Source of the DNA: Ruegeria sp. 6PALISEP08
Lineage (GTDB): Bacteria; Pseudomonadota; Alphaproteobacteria; Rhodobacterales; Rhodobacteraceae
Direction of reading: 5' to 3'
Assembly (NCBI RefSeq): GCF_001238295.1
Contig: NZ_LGXZ01000014.1
Coordinates: 1 to 64,000 of the forward strand
DNA length: 64,000 bases
The notes under the pieces are model-generated. The model was not told the DNA's origin. It ran no database searches and saw only the letters and a list, made by a program, of their open reading frames with translations. Shown one piece after another: positions 36,477 through 45,649 of the stretch; position 1 is the first letter of the stretch, and each line of letters opens with the position of its first letter. The translations under genes and the position numbers were made by a program.

Positions 36477-36884
36477 ATGGAGATTCACCGCGCCGGGGAC
36501 CGGCCCTCTCAATTTCCCGGCAATGAGTATTTCACCGGTACGGTCCGCTTTGATCCCGTTGTGACAGGGAATGATCCCTCGCCGGTCAAGATCTTTACGG
36601 TGACTTTTGAGCCCGGCGCACGGACAGCTTGGCACACGCACCCTGCCGGTCAAACGCTGTATGTTTTGTCGGGCTTGGGCCTGGCTGGATCTGAAGGGCA
36701 GCCTGTGCAGGTGTTGCGCCCTGGCGATACGGTGTGGTTCGCGCCAGGAGAGCGGCATTGGCACGGCGCGTCGCCAGACTGCGCGATGACCCATCTGGCT
36801 GTGCAGATGTCCGTCGAGGGCAAGACTGCAGATTGGATGGAGCATGTCTCAGACGAGGATTACAGCGCAGCGCGCGCAGAGTGA
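36477..36884 (+). CDS. Cupin-domain protein
   Basis: AAGGAG precedes this 135-residue protein. It has a single cupin: FEPGARTAWHTHPAGQTLYVLSGLG supplies two His and a Gln, and PGERHWHGASPD gives further His ligands for a metal. Such small cupins are often annotated as carboxymuconolactone- or mandelonitrile-lyase-related, but a reaction cannot be set from the sequence. Confidence 0.8.
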   Translation: MEIHRAGDRPSQFPGNEYFTGTVRFDPVVTGNDPSPVKIFTVTFEPGARTAWHTHPAGQTLYVLSGLGLAGSEGQPVQVLRPGDTVWFAPGERHWHGASPDCAMTHLAVQMSVEGKTADWMEHVSDEDYSAARAE

Positions 36885-37072
36885 AGCGCTTGCGCCTTAC
36901 CGAGCAAGTCGCAGCGGAGTGACCCCTCTAGAGCCTTTCCTGACCCATTCTACGCCCATTTAAAGGAGGTAACGGATCTTTCGCCTTCGGAGCGCGGCCT
37001 TCGTTTGGCCCCTGAAAGGCCCTTACAGCGTGTTTTCACTTTTCTGGATTTCTGGCCGCCTCAGCCACCCAT

Positions 37073-37285
37073 TTACCCTGCAAAATCCCATCGCTGCAAA
37101 ACGTCTCTCGCCCGTGCCATTTTCTGCGCGTTGGCCACAACGTCATGCGCTCCGTCGCGCACCTCTTCATCGAGCAGAAAAGGCTCCTCGTACCCACATG
37201 CATTACAGGCAGCTTTCTCACCTGTAATCACCGTATCCTGCGATCCGCATTCTGGGCATCGTGCCTGGACGTCATCGTTGAACAT
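37073..37285 (-). CDS. Small zinc-ribbon protein
   Basis: The ATG at 37285 has GGAGAGG ahead and gives 70 residues. CPECG and CNACG, 16 residues apart, form a four-cysteine zinc ribbon, followed by an acidic, helical tail (LLDEEVRDGAHDVVANAQKM). Such proteins may bind nucleic acid or a partner protein; the family is not specific. It lies just downstream of a lipoprotein gene on the same strand. Confidence 0.65.
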   Translation of the reverse strand: MFNDDVQARCPECGSQDTVITGEKAACNACGYEEPFLLDEEVRDGAHDVVANAQKMARARDVLQRWDFAG

Positions 37286-37304
37286 ATCGCGACCTCTCCT
37301 TTGT

Positions 37305-37607
37305 TTACCGATTGCCAGAACCGGGTCCGCCCGCCAACATCGCTGATTGGCGCATCCGCTTGAACTCGTCTGGGGTGACGGTCCCGCTGCTGACATCGAT
37401 ATCTTTTGGGATGCGCGCTCTCTTGTGTCCGATCGCGCGAACGCTGCCCCTTGTGATCTCCAGACAGGTTGACTCGTAACATGTAAGCCCGCTTGTGTTG
37501 ATTTGGATGGAAGTCTGACCGTTCGCATCAGTTACCAACGGAGCCTGGGGCGGTGGGCTGCAGGCTGAAACCAGCAATGCGAACCCAAAATAAATCCATT
37601 TGTTCAT
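37305..37607 (-). CDS. Small lipoprotein of unknown function
   Basis: The 100-residue product starts MNKWIYFGFALLVSACSPPP, a lipoprotein signal with Cys16 as the lipidation site. The mature part contains two further Cys (LTCYESTCLEI), possibly a disulfide in the periplasm, and is otherwise unrecognised. It is followed 19 bp later by the zinc-ribbon gene on the same strand. Confidence 0.6.
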   Translation of the reverse strand: MNKWIYFGFALLVSACSPPPQAPLVTDANGQTSIQINTSGLTCYESTCLEITRGSVRAIGHKRARIPKDIDVSSGTVTPDEFKRMRQSAMLAGGPGSGNR

Positions 37608-37791
37608 ACGAAATTCCCTTTTTCTCTAAAATAGGCTGGCAGCTGTTCAGTCAATTGTGTCGGGTGTCAGCTTCGAGCGCATCGAAGACGCTCTCGAAAT
37701 ATCATCGCATGATCGCATCGTGTCCAAAGCGGACCAGCACCAAAACCAGTAATGTTCTCGCACGGACGAAAATCTCAAACGTCGGTCAATT

Positions 37792-38145
37792 TTACCATAG
37801 TAGCAGGCTTGCTTTTTGCGCCTCGAAACCTTTTGGCGTCGGAAAAAGCGAGCGCATCCTGGCAACAAGTTCGATCTCACCATCCAGCATCTTTCGGACA
37901 GTGTTCAACCAGTAATTGAAGGTTTCAGATTCCCAATGATCTTGGACCGCGGCTTCGTTTCTGAACACTTCGTAGAAATAGAAACGATTTGGGTTTGTCT
38001 CATCCACCATAATATGAAACTGGAAAACTTCGGGTTCTTCACTGACAACATTTTGCGCTTGGAAGATGCTAGCGTCCAAAAAGGGCTGCCGATACTCAGG
38101 TTTTACGTTGATCACGAAGAACCCACCAAACATTGCATCGTCCAT
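37792..38145 (-). CDS. ABM-type (antibiotic biosynthesis monooxygenase-like) small protein
   Basis: The ATG at 38145 follows GGGAG; the product has 117 residues. FFVINVKPEYRQPFLDAS, EPEVFQFHIMVDETNPNRFYFYEVFRNEAAVQDHWES is the dimeric alpha/beta barrel of ABM proteins, with the usual PxxFxFYExxxxxxAxxxH pattern. Members are cofactor-free oxygenases, LsrG-like isomerases or uncharacterised. The substrate is unknown. Confidence 0.78.
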   Translation of the reverse strand: MDDAMFGGFFVINVKPEYRQPFLDASIFQAQNVVSEEPEVFQFHIMVDETNPNRFYFYEVFRNEAAVQDHWESETFNYWLNTVRKMLDGEIELVARMRSLFPTPKGFEAQKASLLLW

Positions 38146-38241
38146 ATTTGTCTCCCTCATTGACCTAAAAGCGGCGAAGGTCGCAAAACACACCTGTCCT
38201 GCTGGATGGCGTTAACCTACAGCAATGCGATACCCATGAAC

Positions 38242-39003
38242 CTAAGCGGGTATCCTTTCTTTATCTGCTTCACCCCATCCTAGCGCGCGTGCAAGTTCGT
38301 GTGACATTGTGGTAAGTGTATGACCAATCTTTTCTCGCTTCGAAGGTGTAAACACCCGAAGAGACGCCGTAGCGCCGATTGAAAGCGTCGCACCAACACC
38401 TGTCTTAGTCAGCGTTGTTGCGACAGAACTGATCCCGCGCTCGAGCTCTTCAACACATACGGCATACCCTTTGGCTCGAATGACATCGAGTTCCGCGGCC
38501 AGATCCTTAGGGTCTGTAATCGTGCGATCTGTGTACCGCTTAAGCTGCCCATCCAATCGGTCTTGAGACAGCAGCTCAGGCGACACGGCGGCGATTGCCT
38601 TGGCGCAAGAGCACGCGTGCATTGGTCGTTTTCCCATACCTGGATGAAGAAAAGACACGCCCGTCTGCGGTGTCTCCACATGAATAATCTCAACCCAATG
38701 GCCCCGTAGCCGAGACAAGAAAAACGCAGCGCCATAGTCATTCGCAGCGCCAGAGAGGACAGGCGCAATCACCTGCAAAAGAGCGGGATCAGAGTGATCG
38801 CTCAACGTGATACGCTTTAGCCTAATCCCAATCGCGAACTCACCGCGGGTTGGTGATTCAAGTAGGCCGGACAAAACAAGGTCTTGAACCAGCCTGTAGG
38901 TCGTCGGTTTAGGTATATCGGACTGGGCACAGATATCCGCTACGGACGCACGTCCTTTTTGACCCACGATTTCCAAAATCAGCGCTAATCGTTCGAGATG
39001 CAT
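38242..39003 (-). CDS. IclR-family transcriptional regulator
   Basis: Starting at ATG 39003, the 253-residue protein has an N-terminal winged helix (LALILEIVGQKGRASVADICAQSDIPKPTTYRLVQDL) and an IclR effector domain (GMGKRPMHACSCAKAIAA, GYAVCVEELERGISSVA). It is divergent from the methanethiol oxidase operon with a 70-bp gap, so it very probably controls it, perhaps in response to a sulfur compound. Confidence 0.87.
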   Translation of the reverse strand: MHLERLALILEIVGQKGRASVADICAQSDIPKPTTYRLVQDLVLSGLLESPTRGEFAIGIRLKRITLSDHSDPALLQVIAPVLSGAANDYGAAFFLSRLRGHWVEIIHVETPQTGVSFLHPGMGKRPMHACSCAKAIAAVSPELLSQDRLDGQLKRYTDRTITDPKDLAAELDVIRAKGYAVCVEELERGISSVATTLTKTGVGATLSIGATASLRVFTPSKREKIGHTLTTMSHELARALGWGEADKERIPA

Positions 39004-39073
39004 TTTTCTCACTTTATGGTAACTAAGTTTTCGATATACGATACAATTTAGGGAATCAAGGGAGGAGCACACG

Positions 39074-40429
39074 ATGGATGGACAATGCTGTGGACCGGGC
39101 TTCAAAAGTCCGCAAGAAGCCATCAAAGCCGCCCGAGAAAAGCTACTCTACACGATCGCCATCTACACCGGGACAGGGATCCAGAAACCTGATTACCTTG
39201 CTACAGTGGATGTAGACCCTGACAGCCCGACCTATTCTCAGGTAATCAATAGGCTAGAAATGCCGGGGATTGGGGACGAGCTTCACCACATGGGGTGGAA
39301 CGCCTGTTCGTCCTGTAACGACGACGGCTCGATGTCCCGCAAATACCTGATCCTGCCAGGCGTACGCTCTAACAACCTTCACATCGTTGATACAGCCACT
39401 GACCCGCGTGCGCCGCGGTTGCATAAGGTCATCGACGGGGCCGAGATCAAGGCCAAGGCAGATTTATCGGGCCCGCATACGGTGCATTGTTTGGGCTCGG
39501 AAATCATCATTTCCTTCCTTGGAAATGCCAAGGGTGAAGCTCCTGGAGGCTATCTGCATCTCGACAAAGAGTTCAACATCGTCGGTCGCTGGGAAACCTC
39601 GATGGGCGATATAAAGTTTGGCTACGATTTCTGGTACCAACCGCGCCACAACGTGATGGTCAGTTCCGAATGGGCTGCGCCCAATACCTTCATGCCGGGC
39701 TTCGATCTGGAAGAAGTGGGTCATCTGAAATATGGGCGGGAGCTGCATTTTTGGGATTTCGAAAAGCGCGAACCGGTCGAAAGCTTCTATTTAGGTGAAG
39801 ACGGGCTGTTGCCGCTGGAAGTCAAGTTCCACCATGACCCCGACAGCACGCATGGGTTCTGTGGCGCAGCTCTTTCGACCAATGTGATCCATTGGTGGCA
39901 AGACGATGCTAAAAAGTGGCGGTGGGAAAAGATCATCGACGTGGAAAACGAGATGCACCCCGAATGGCCGATCCCGTTGCCGGGGGTTATGTCGGCGATC
40001 CTGATTTCGATGGACGACAAATACTTGTACCTGAACAATTGGCTGCATGGAGATATGCGCCAGTATGACATCACCGACCCGCATAATCCCAAGCTGACCG
40101 GCCAAGTGTTTATGGGGGGCCTTTTGGGTAAAGCTCCGATCGTTAACGGGGTCGAGGTCGCGGGTGGTCCGCAAATGTTCCAGCTCTCCCTCGACGGGCG
40201 AAGGCTTTATGTCACGACCTCGCTGTTCTCGACTTGGGATAACCAGTTCTATCCCGAGATCCGCGAAAAGGGCGGGGTTATGGTGATGATCGATTGCGAC
40301 CCTGAAAACGGTGGTATGAAGATCAACGAGGATTTCATTGTGGACTTTGGCAAAGAACCGAATGGTCCATCGCGCTGTCACGAGAGCCGGTATCCGGGCG
40401 GTGATTGCACAAGCGACATCTGGCTATGA
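39074..40429 (+). CDS. mtoX: Methanethiol oxidase, SBP56 family
   Basis: This 451-residue protein is a selenium-binding-protein-56 homologue. It has WNACSSCNDDGSMSRKYLILPG, SGPHTVHCLGSEIIISFLG, KFGYDFWYQPRHNVMVSSEWAAP and DGRRLYVTTSLFSTWDNQFYPE, all family hallmarks with the His ligands for the copper site. MtoX oxidises methanethiol to formaldehyde, H2S and H2O2, a step in DMSP or dimethyl sulfide breakdown in marine bacteria. GGGAGGAG precedes the ATG. I see no secretion signal. The next genes, a ferredoxin and a CoA-binding protein, follow almost without gaps. Confidence 0.87.
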   Translation: MDGQCCGPGFKSPQEAIKAAREKLLYTIAIYTGTGIQKPDYLATVDVDPDSPTYSQVINRLEMPGIGDELHHMGWNACSSCNDDGSMSRKYLILPGVRSNNLHIVDTATDPRAPRLHKVIDGAEIKAKADLSGPHTVHCLGSEIIISFLGNAKGEAPGGYLHLDKEFNIVGRWETSMGDIKFGYDFWYQPRHNVMVSSEWAAPNTFMPGFDLEEVGHLKYGRELHFWDFEKREPVESFYLGEDGLLPLEVKFHHDPDSTHGFCGAALSTNVIHWWQDDAKKWRWEKIIDVENEMHPEWPIPLPGVMSAILISMDDKYLYLNNWLHGDMRQYDITDPHNPKLTGQVFMGGLLGKAPIVNGVEVAGGPQMFQLSLDGRRLYVTTSLFSTWDNQFYPEIREKGGVMVMIDCDPENGGMKINEDFIVDFGKEPNGPSRCHESRYPGGDCTSDIWL

Positions 40430-40791
40430 CTATGTATACCGTGACGATCGCGAACAGAGATGGCGCGCAATACTGTGTGGATGCGCGGCGCCCACTTCTG
40501 GAAACGCTGAGAGAACAGGGCGTCGACTTGCCTTTTGGGTGCAAGTATGGCGGCTGCATTACCTGCGCGGCAAAACTAAAGACTGGCGCGATCGATCAAC
40601 GCCGACAGGTTGCGCTGAATAATCGGCAAATCGCGAACGGCTATGTGATCCTTTGCGTGGCACGTCCGACATCCGACATCACGCTTGAGATCGGGGTCGA
40701 GAGCCATGGCAAGCTGTACCGCAATCCGTTTCTCGACCCTCTCAAACCCCACGAACTCAAGGCTGACATTGCGACGCCGAAGGAAGGTTAA
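40426..40791 (+). CDS. 2Fe-2S ferredoxin
   Basis: The start at ATG 40426 overlaps the mtoX stop (ATGA). The 121-residue protein holds the plant-type cluster motif FGCKYGGCITCAAKL (C-x4-C-x2-C) with a fourth Cys in ILCVARP. It should shuttle single electrons. Coupling to mtoX suggests it serves that enzyme's copper site or a partner oxidoreductase encoded elsewhere. The tail after the cluster (about 35 residues) is longer than the minimal fold. Confidence 0.88.
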   Translation: MTMYTVTIANRDGAQYCVDARRPLLETLREQGVDLPFGCKYGGCITCAAKLKTGAIDQRRQVALNNRQIANGYVILCVARPTSDITLEIGVESHGKLYRNPFLDPLKPHELKADIATPKEG

Positions 40792-40794
40792 CCG

Positions 40795-41259
40795 ATGCCC
40801 GAAGCAGATATCAACCACATCTACGATTACGACCCCAAATACCTCGCCGACATCCTGCAGTCGGTTAAAACCATTGCAATGGTGGGGGCTAGCGCGGACA
40901 AAACGAAATTCAGCTATGGCGTTCTGCGACAGCTGAGTGAAATCGGCTATGATATTCTACCGGTGAATCCTAACCCGAATGTTTCGGAAATTAGAGGGCT
41001 CAAAGTCTACCACTCACTGGAAGAGATCGACAAACATGTTGATATGGTAGACGTTTTCCGCCCGAAGGAAGAGTTATATGCCTTTGCCGAGAAGGCTATC
41101 GCAATCGGGGCAAAAGTTCTTTGGGGTCAAATCGGTGTGTACGACGACAAAGCAGCGCAACTCGCAGAAGCGGCGGGCCTTAAAGTCGTGATGAACCGAT
41201 GCCCCAAGATTGAACTCTTCCGCCCTTTTTGGAAACCGCGCCTGGACCTAAAGATATGA
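40795..41259 (+). CDS. CoA-binding (YccU-type) protein
   Basis: The 154-residue protein begins with IAMVGASADKTKFSYGVLRQL, a Rossmann-type CoA-binding loop, then GYDILPVNPN and later VVMNRCPKIELFRPFW. It is a standalone version of the CoA-binding domain of acyl-CoA synthetases. Three base pairs separate it from the ferredoxin gene, so it is the third gene of the operon. Function in methanethiol metabolism is unknown. Confidence 0.85.
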   Translation: MPEADINHIYDYDPKYLADILQSVKTIAMVGASADKTKFSYGVLRQLSEIGYDILPVNPNPNVSEIRGLKVYHSLEEIDKHVDMVDVFRPKEELYAFAEKAIAIGAKVLWGQIGVYDDKAAQLAEAAGLKVVMNRCPKIELFRPFWKPRLDLKI

Positions 41260-41508
41260 TGGGAATTCGATTGGTAGCGGCCTCCTCAGCATCCAATGAG
41301 GGTGCCAATTGAGATATTGAGCTTACGGAAGAGAAGACAAGTAATCCTGTCACTCTACACAACCGCCTAGTCTAAAACCAAAAATGACCGATTTGTTTGG
41401 CGAACCAAAGGCCGCTTTGTCCGCGATTCCGACATAGCCTCGTTTTTCGCCACTGTCTGCTCTGGGTCAAAGCTGCCGTAGAAAACGCGCCGTTTTTGCG
41501 GCCAGAAC

Positions 41509-42534
41509 CTAGACGGAAGTCTTGGGCGTTTTGATCAGTTCGCCTTGCCGCTCCGTGCTGACAGGGAAGTACGAGCTGACCGTTGTAACGACGCTTTCGT
41601 GCCCGATGTTTTGAGAGAAGGCTTTGACGGCTTCGCGTGTCGGGTAATGTTTGTCCGCCCAGACTGTAAGAGTCTTGCGAAATGAATGTGGCGCAAAGGT
41701 CGGCAGGCCCGCGTTTTCAAAGGCTTGTTTGACCGCTGCTCGGATTGCATTGGGGTTTTGATAGGTCTGTCGCTTCAAGCCGACGACTGCGAATTGACCG
41801 TCAACGATACCCATTTCTGGTGGAGGGAAAAGCGGGTCATCCGGACCGAAGAACAATTCCGTCTTAAGATATTGCACCCAATCACGAAAACAGTCGGTGT
41901 ACATCTGATCGACGGGCATGAAGTATGTTGTGAAGGTCTTGGAGTTTTTCGTCCTTACCTCCCGCGCGTCCTGAAAGACGTAGCCGTCAACCAGGTTTAT
42001 GTGCTTGAGCTTGAGAGACGCAACAGCGCCATCCCGCGCACCGGAGATCATCAGAAAAGCGACGATGGCTGCGTCGCGCCGGTTAATGTCTGTTGCCGTT
42101 GGCCTCTGCAAGAAGGCGTGCCGGACCATCTCCAGAGAAGGGTAAGGCCGCTCTCTTACGGCGTGCGCCACCCGCTGGCCCTTTGCGTCCATGTTGAAAT
42201 AGTCGGCATCCGAGTGGCGGATGCGGCTTTTGTAGCCGGGTTGGTCGGCCAGCCAGACAACGAAACCTTTGATGTTCGACAATCGCGATGAGATGGTAGC
42301 CTTCGCCAATGGTTTGCCGTTTCTCTTGTTGATTTCGGAGTCAAGTTTGGCGCGGTAGCGGACAGCTTGTTCAATCCTAAACTTCTTAAATGAAGCGAAG
42401 TTTGTGCTAGCTTCATAATGCAGGATCGCATCGGCAGCCTTATCAATGGTGGCTTCGTCTTTGCGTCGAGCAGCTTTGAGGTATTGTTGGTATCTCCGTT
42501 TTGTGCGCTCGTTTTCTTCGTTCACTTTTCTCAT
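41509..42534 (-). CDS. Tyrosine recombinase (phage-type integrase) 1
   Basis: The 341-residue protein has a helical core-binding domain and a C-terminal catalytic domain: first Arg in ISGARDGAVASLK, then HSFRKT, then NIGHESVVTTVSSYF with the nucleophile Tyr. The set of R...HxxR...H...Y is complete. It differs from the second integrase of the island in length and N-terminal domain, so it is a separate insertion enzyme. It forms the far end of a same-strand gene module with the AlpA and zinc-protein genes. Confidence 0.88.
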   Translation of the reverse strand: MRKVNEENERTKRRYQQYLKAARRKDEATIDKAADAILHYEASTNFASFKKFRIEQAVRYRAKLDSEINKRNGKPLAKATISSRLSNIKGFVVWLADQPGYKSRIRHSDADYFNMDAKGQRVAHAVRERPYPSLEMVRHAFLQRPTATDINRRDAAIVAFLMISGARDGAVASLKLKHINLVDGYVFQDAREVRTKNSKTFTTYFMPVDQMYTDCFRDWVQYLKTELFFGPDDPLFPPPEMGIVDGQFAVVGLKRQTYQNPNAIRAAVKQAFENAGLPTFAPHSFRKTLTVWADKHYPTREAVKAFSQNIGHESVVTTVSSYFPVSTERQGELIKTPKTSV

Positions 42535-42586
42535 GCCAGTTCATCCCTTTCAGATGTGTGTTTCAAACGGTAGGAGCCGGTATCCA

Positions 42587-43012
42587 TTAGGCGTTGCTGG
42601 CGAGGTTTTTCTTGAGCCTGAACACTTCAAAGAAATGCTGTGCCTTGGACAAGGAAATGATCCGCGACATGGGTGCTCCGCAGGCGTTGCAAATACCGTT
42701 AATTCTGCATGTTTTACTGGTTTGGAAATGCCGCGTGACCGCCATGTCTAGCGGTCGCCGCCCCGCTCTACATGAAAGACAGTAGATTTCATCCTGCGAG
42801 AGAGCCTTTTTTCTAGATGCAGACTTTGCCCGGATATAGTCCCGGATCGCTTGCCCGAGGATCAAGTACGGTTTGCGTGACGCTAGCACCACCAACCCAT
42901 CTTTGATCCAGTTCCGGATCGTGGCGGGTGTTCGCCCAAGCGCCCGCGTCGCTTCTAGCACGTCATATGTTCGTGAGGCTTTAACGAGCATCGGGTTTGG
43001 GTATTTAGCCAT
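42587..43012 (-). CDS. DNA-binding protein with helix-turn-helix and zinc ribbon
   Basis: The 141-residue product starts at ATG 43012. Its first half has a helix-turn-helix-like stretch (TYDVLEATRALGRTPATIRNWIKDGL), and the second half has CLSC and, farther on, CNACG. This is a control gene of the kind placed beside AlpA in integrative elements. It overlaps the end of the alpA gene by 8 bp. Confidence 0.65.
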   Translation of the reverse strand: MAKYPNPMLVKASRTYDVLEATRALGRTPATIRNWIKDGLVVLASRKPYLILGQAIRDYIRAKSASRKKALSQDEIYCLSCRAGRRPLDMAVTRHFQTSKTCRINGICNACGAPMSRIISLSKAQHFFEVFRLKKNLASNA

Positions 43013-43211
43013 CAGCGTCACCTTCAAATAGGGCGCGGATGTCCTCAACTTTCCAAACCTTAGTACGCGGGCCAAGTTTTTGAGGCTGAGGAAAGCGCCC
43101 ATCTTTTACACCCTGCCACCATGCAGATTTGTAAACCGGGATGGGACCGGCAGGTGCAAGAATTTGCGAAAGCCGTACGAGGCCAGTTCGGGGGAAATCT
43201 ATATTGTCCAT
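43005..43211 (-). CDS. alpA: AlpA-family excisionase/regulator
   Basis: The 68-residue protein has RLSQILAPAGPIPVYKSAWWQGVKDGRFPQPQKLGPRTKVWKVEDIRA, the winged-helix pattern of AlpA proteins (YxSxxxWxxxxxGRFPxPxKLGxRxxxW). AlpA proteins turn on integrase genes or help excision. It lies upstream of the zinc-protein gene in an overlapping pair and supports the mobile nature of the island. Confidence 0.85.
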   Translation of the reverse strand: MDNIDFPRTGLVRLSQILAPAGPIPVYKSAWWQGVKDGRFPQPQKLGPRTKVWKVEDIRALFEGDADG

Positions 43212-43357
43212 TCTGATCAATCCTTGTGTTAGGTGATGTGATCAGGTTATGGATCAAAGTTTGAAATCTGAGGGGAAAATGGTTTTGCCGCTTGGAATTA
43301 TCTATAAGTAATTGATATTATTTAAGGCTATTTCCGCTAATTCCTGAGGAAATATCT

Positions 43358-44149
43358 TTATTCTGGCTTCCAGTCTTCAGGTAACCTCTCTGAGCCTTCG
43401 CGAAGATACTTTCGTATTGTTTTGCTGGTCAGGTTTAAGCCCAGACGATCTGCGATTCCTTCTATCTCATTGGGAACCTCGCTGCGTTTTTCCGTAGGGT
43501 CGAAGCCGTTGGCATCAATCGCCATCGCTACGATGAGCTTTACCATTGAGGTTCGTTCGCGACCGTCAAACTTGCTGTCGATCTTGTCGGGCACATCAGG
43601 AATTGCGGTCTTACTGGGCGCTGCTGCTCTGTGAGAAACAAGCTCATAAAACCCTGAGTGAACGGTCAGGTTAACTTCATTGATCCAGACAAAAAGGTCC
43701 GCAAACTTTGGTTTGTGCCTTTGATTGTATGGGTCGAACTTCCGCCTTATCACCTCTCTGTGGCGGCTCATGTAGGTGGTCACCTCATCCAGCTTTTGCT
43801 TGTTGCCCCTCTCATCATACTCCTTGATCGATGCTACGAACCTGTCTTCTGGCTCAAGCCCAACGGAAAGCCACACAACCTCATCCAAAGAAAGAAATTC
43901 GTGCTTGGCCCAATGTTCAAAATCGGCCAACTGTTTTGTGCAAAAGAGTGGCGCTGAATACCAAGGCTTCAACCTACCAAACGCCGCTTCCATCTCTCTT
44001 CGAAATCTTGCAACCAAGTCCCTCCCTTTTTCGGATATTGGTTCTCCGTTTGGACCGAAAGTGTCCACAAGTTCCTCGGGTGGCAACCATGCCAATTCCC
44101 TGCGGATCGTATTCGACATTTCGTCACGCTTCGCAAACAAGTCCGACAC
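43358..44149 (-). CDS. Hypothetical island protein, possibly the 3' part of a frameshifted gene
   Basis: The 263-residue frame starts at a GTG (44149) with a weak ribosome site; the ATG at 44119 is an alternative. It is hydrophilic and helical, with no domain I recognise (HEFLSLDEVVWLSVGLEPEDRF, LGLNLTSKTIRKYLREG near the end suggests a helix-turn-helix). The frame stays meaningful upstream of the GTG up to a TGA at 44192-44194, and another frame from an ATG at 44268 could supply a start if one base were added at an A4 run. The true gene may be longer and damaged. Confidence 0.55.
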   Translation of the reverse strand: MSDLFAKRDEMSNTIRRELAWLPPEELVDTFGPNGEPISEKGRDLVARFRREMEAAFGRLKPWYSAPLFCTKQLADFEHWAKHEFLSLDEVVWLSVGLEPEDRFVASIKEYDERGNKQKLDEVTTYMSRHREVIRRKFDPYNQRHKPKFADLFVWINEVNLTVHSGFYELVSHRAAAPSKTAIPDVPDKIDSKFDGRERTSMVKLIVAMAIDANGFDPTEKRSEVPNEIEGIADRLGLNLTSKTIRKYLREGSERLPEDWKPE

Positions 44150-44296
44150 CGCCTGACGGTAGTTTTCACCCTTGGCGGAATCTCTGGCTTTTCAGTGTTG
44201 GCAAACAAACCACCGCCGATCCTCGCAATTATTCTTTGGTGTCTTTCTGATTTTTCCGATTGGTCCATGAATGAAACGCCAGTGCTAACTACGGTA

Positions 44297-45484
44297 TCAA
44301 CTTGCCTTCAGTTCATCTACATATCCAGCCCACCAGTCCGAAAGTCTAACCCGTTCTTCCCAATGTGCGCCTCGCGCGTAGGCGCGTCTCACCTCGTTAC
44401 GTTCCTCATGAGCCAAAGCCCTTTCTGTTGCATCGGGATTCCAGAGACCGCTTTCATTGGCCAGAGTAGAAAAGGTGGCCCGGAAACCATGCGCGGTCAT
44501 TTCATCACCAGAGTAGCCCATCCGCCGAAGCGCAGCATTCATAGTGTTTTCGCTCATTGGCCGGTGCCATGAACGCAAGGAGGGGAATAAGTATTCGCTT
44601 TCGCCGGTCAAAGGGCGCAGTTCATCCAGCAACTTGATCGCTTGATCTGCCAGCGGCACAAAGTGATCGCGTCGCATCTTCATCTTTCCAGCCGGAATTG
44701 CCCATACTCTTTCTGTTTCGTCAAACTCACCCCACTTGGCGTGTCGCAATTCTCCGGGGCGCTGTGCGAGTAGGGCCAAAAGCTGAAGCGCGATGCGCGT
44801 GGTAACTTGGCCTTCGAAGACGTCGATCTCGCGGAGCAGTGCGCCGAATGCAATGGGATCCGTTATTGCAGCTCGATGCTGTCTCGTCGGTCGGATCAAA
44901 GCATCGCGCAAAGCATAAGTCGGGTCAGTTTCGGCGAGGCCGCTTGCAACCGCGTAGCGGAACACAGACCCAATTCGTGCGCGCAACCGGTGCGCTGTCT
45001 CATAGTTGCCCTTCACTTCGACTTTTCGCAGTGTGCGCAAGATCATCGGTGCGGTTATTGCAGTTATTGCTTTCTTACCAAAATCGCGGTTGGCGAGCTT
45101 CAGGTGATATGCGGTTTTGTCGAGCGTCGCCTTAGACTTTCCTTCTTTATGCTGCTTGGCCAAGAAAGCCGCACCTATCTTTTCGAAGGTTTGGCCACTG
45201 GCTTCTGCGCGGCGCAGCTTTTCTTCCTGCTTCAGTTCTGATGGATCAAGGCCGTTCGCGAGGTTTGTTCGGGCTGCATCCCGGAGTTCGCGGGCCTTGC
45301 TCAGGCTCACCGCAGGGTAGTCGCCAAACACAATCAGCTTTTCTTTTCCGTCGACGCGGTACTTGAACCGCCATGACTTTGAGCCGCTGACTTTGACCAG
45401 CACGAAAAGACCGTCGAAGTCACTTACCTTGTATGGCTTTGACTTAGATTTCAGGTTTCGAATCTTCGCATCGCTCAGAGGCAT
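44297..45484 (-). CDS. P4-type tyrosine integrase 2 (DUF4102 domain)
   Basis: The 395-residue protein starts MPLSDAKIRNLKSKSKPYKVSDFDGLFVLV, the N-terminal arm-binding domain of P4-like integrases. The catalytic domain shows AQRPGELRHAKW, HGFRATFST and the later ALAHEERNEVRRAYARG, giving R, H-x-x-R, H and Tyr. It sits 166 bp from an att core that copies the 3' end of tRNA-Thr, the usual target for this family. A GGGGGT-rich leader (45490-45545) precedes it. Confidence 0.92.
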   Translation of the reverse strand: MPLSDAKIRNLKSKSKPYKVSDFDGLFVLVKVSGSKSWRFKYRVDGKEKLIVFGDYPAVSLSKARELRDAARTNLANGLDPSELKQEEKLRRAEASGQTFEKIGAAFLAKQHKEGKSKATLDKTAYHLKLANRDFGKKAITAITAPMILRTLRKVEVKGNYETAHRLRARIGSVFRYAVASGLAETDPTYALRDALIRPTRQHRAAITDPIAFGALLREIDVFEGQVTTRIALQLLALLAQRPGELRHAKWGEFDETERVWAIPAGKMKMRRDHFVPLADQAIKLLDELRPLTGESEYLFPSLRSWHRPMSENTMNAALRRMGYSGDEMTAHGFRATFSTLANESGLWNPDATERALAHEERNEVRRAYARGAHWEERVRLSDWWAGYVDELKAS

Positions 45485-45649
45485 GTGGGGGTACGCTCCA
45501 ATTCAGCCTTTTCAGCGTACCCCCAAAATGACCCCCAATCTGGGGGTACATCGTCGGACTGCAAAAAACACGGGTGGACAAACATTCTCATACAAACCCT
45601 TATATAAAGGGCTTAAATGGATGTCACTGGACATTGGGATATTGGAAGA

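Noticed and set aside
39027..39047. TTTTCGATATACGATACAA as IclR operator
   Set aside because: Imperfect dyad (two mismatches) in an AT-rich promoter; suggestive in position but too weak to list as a site.
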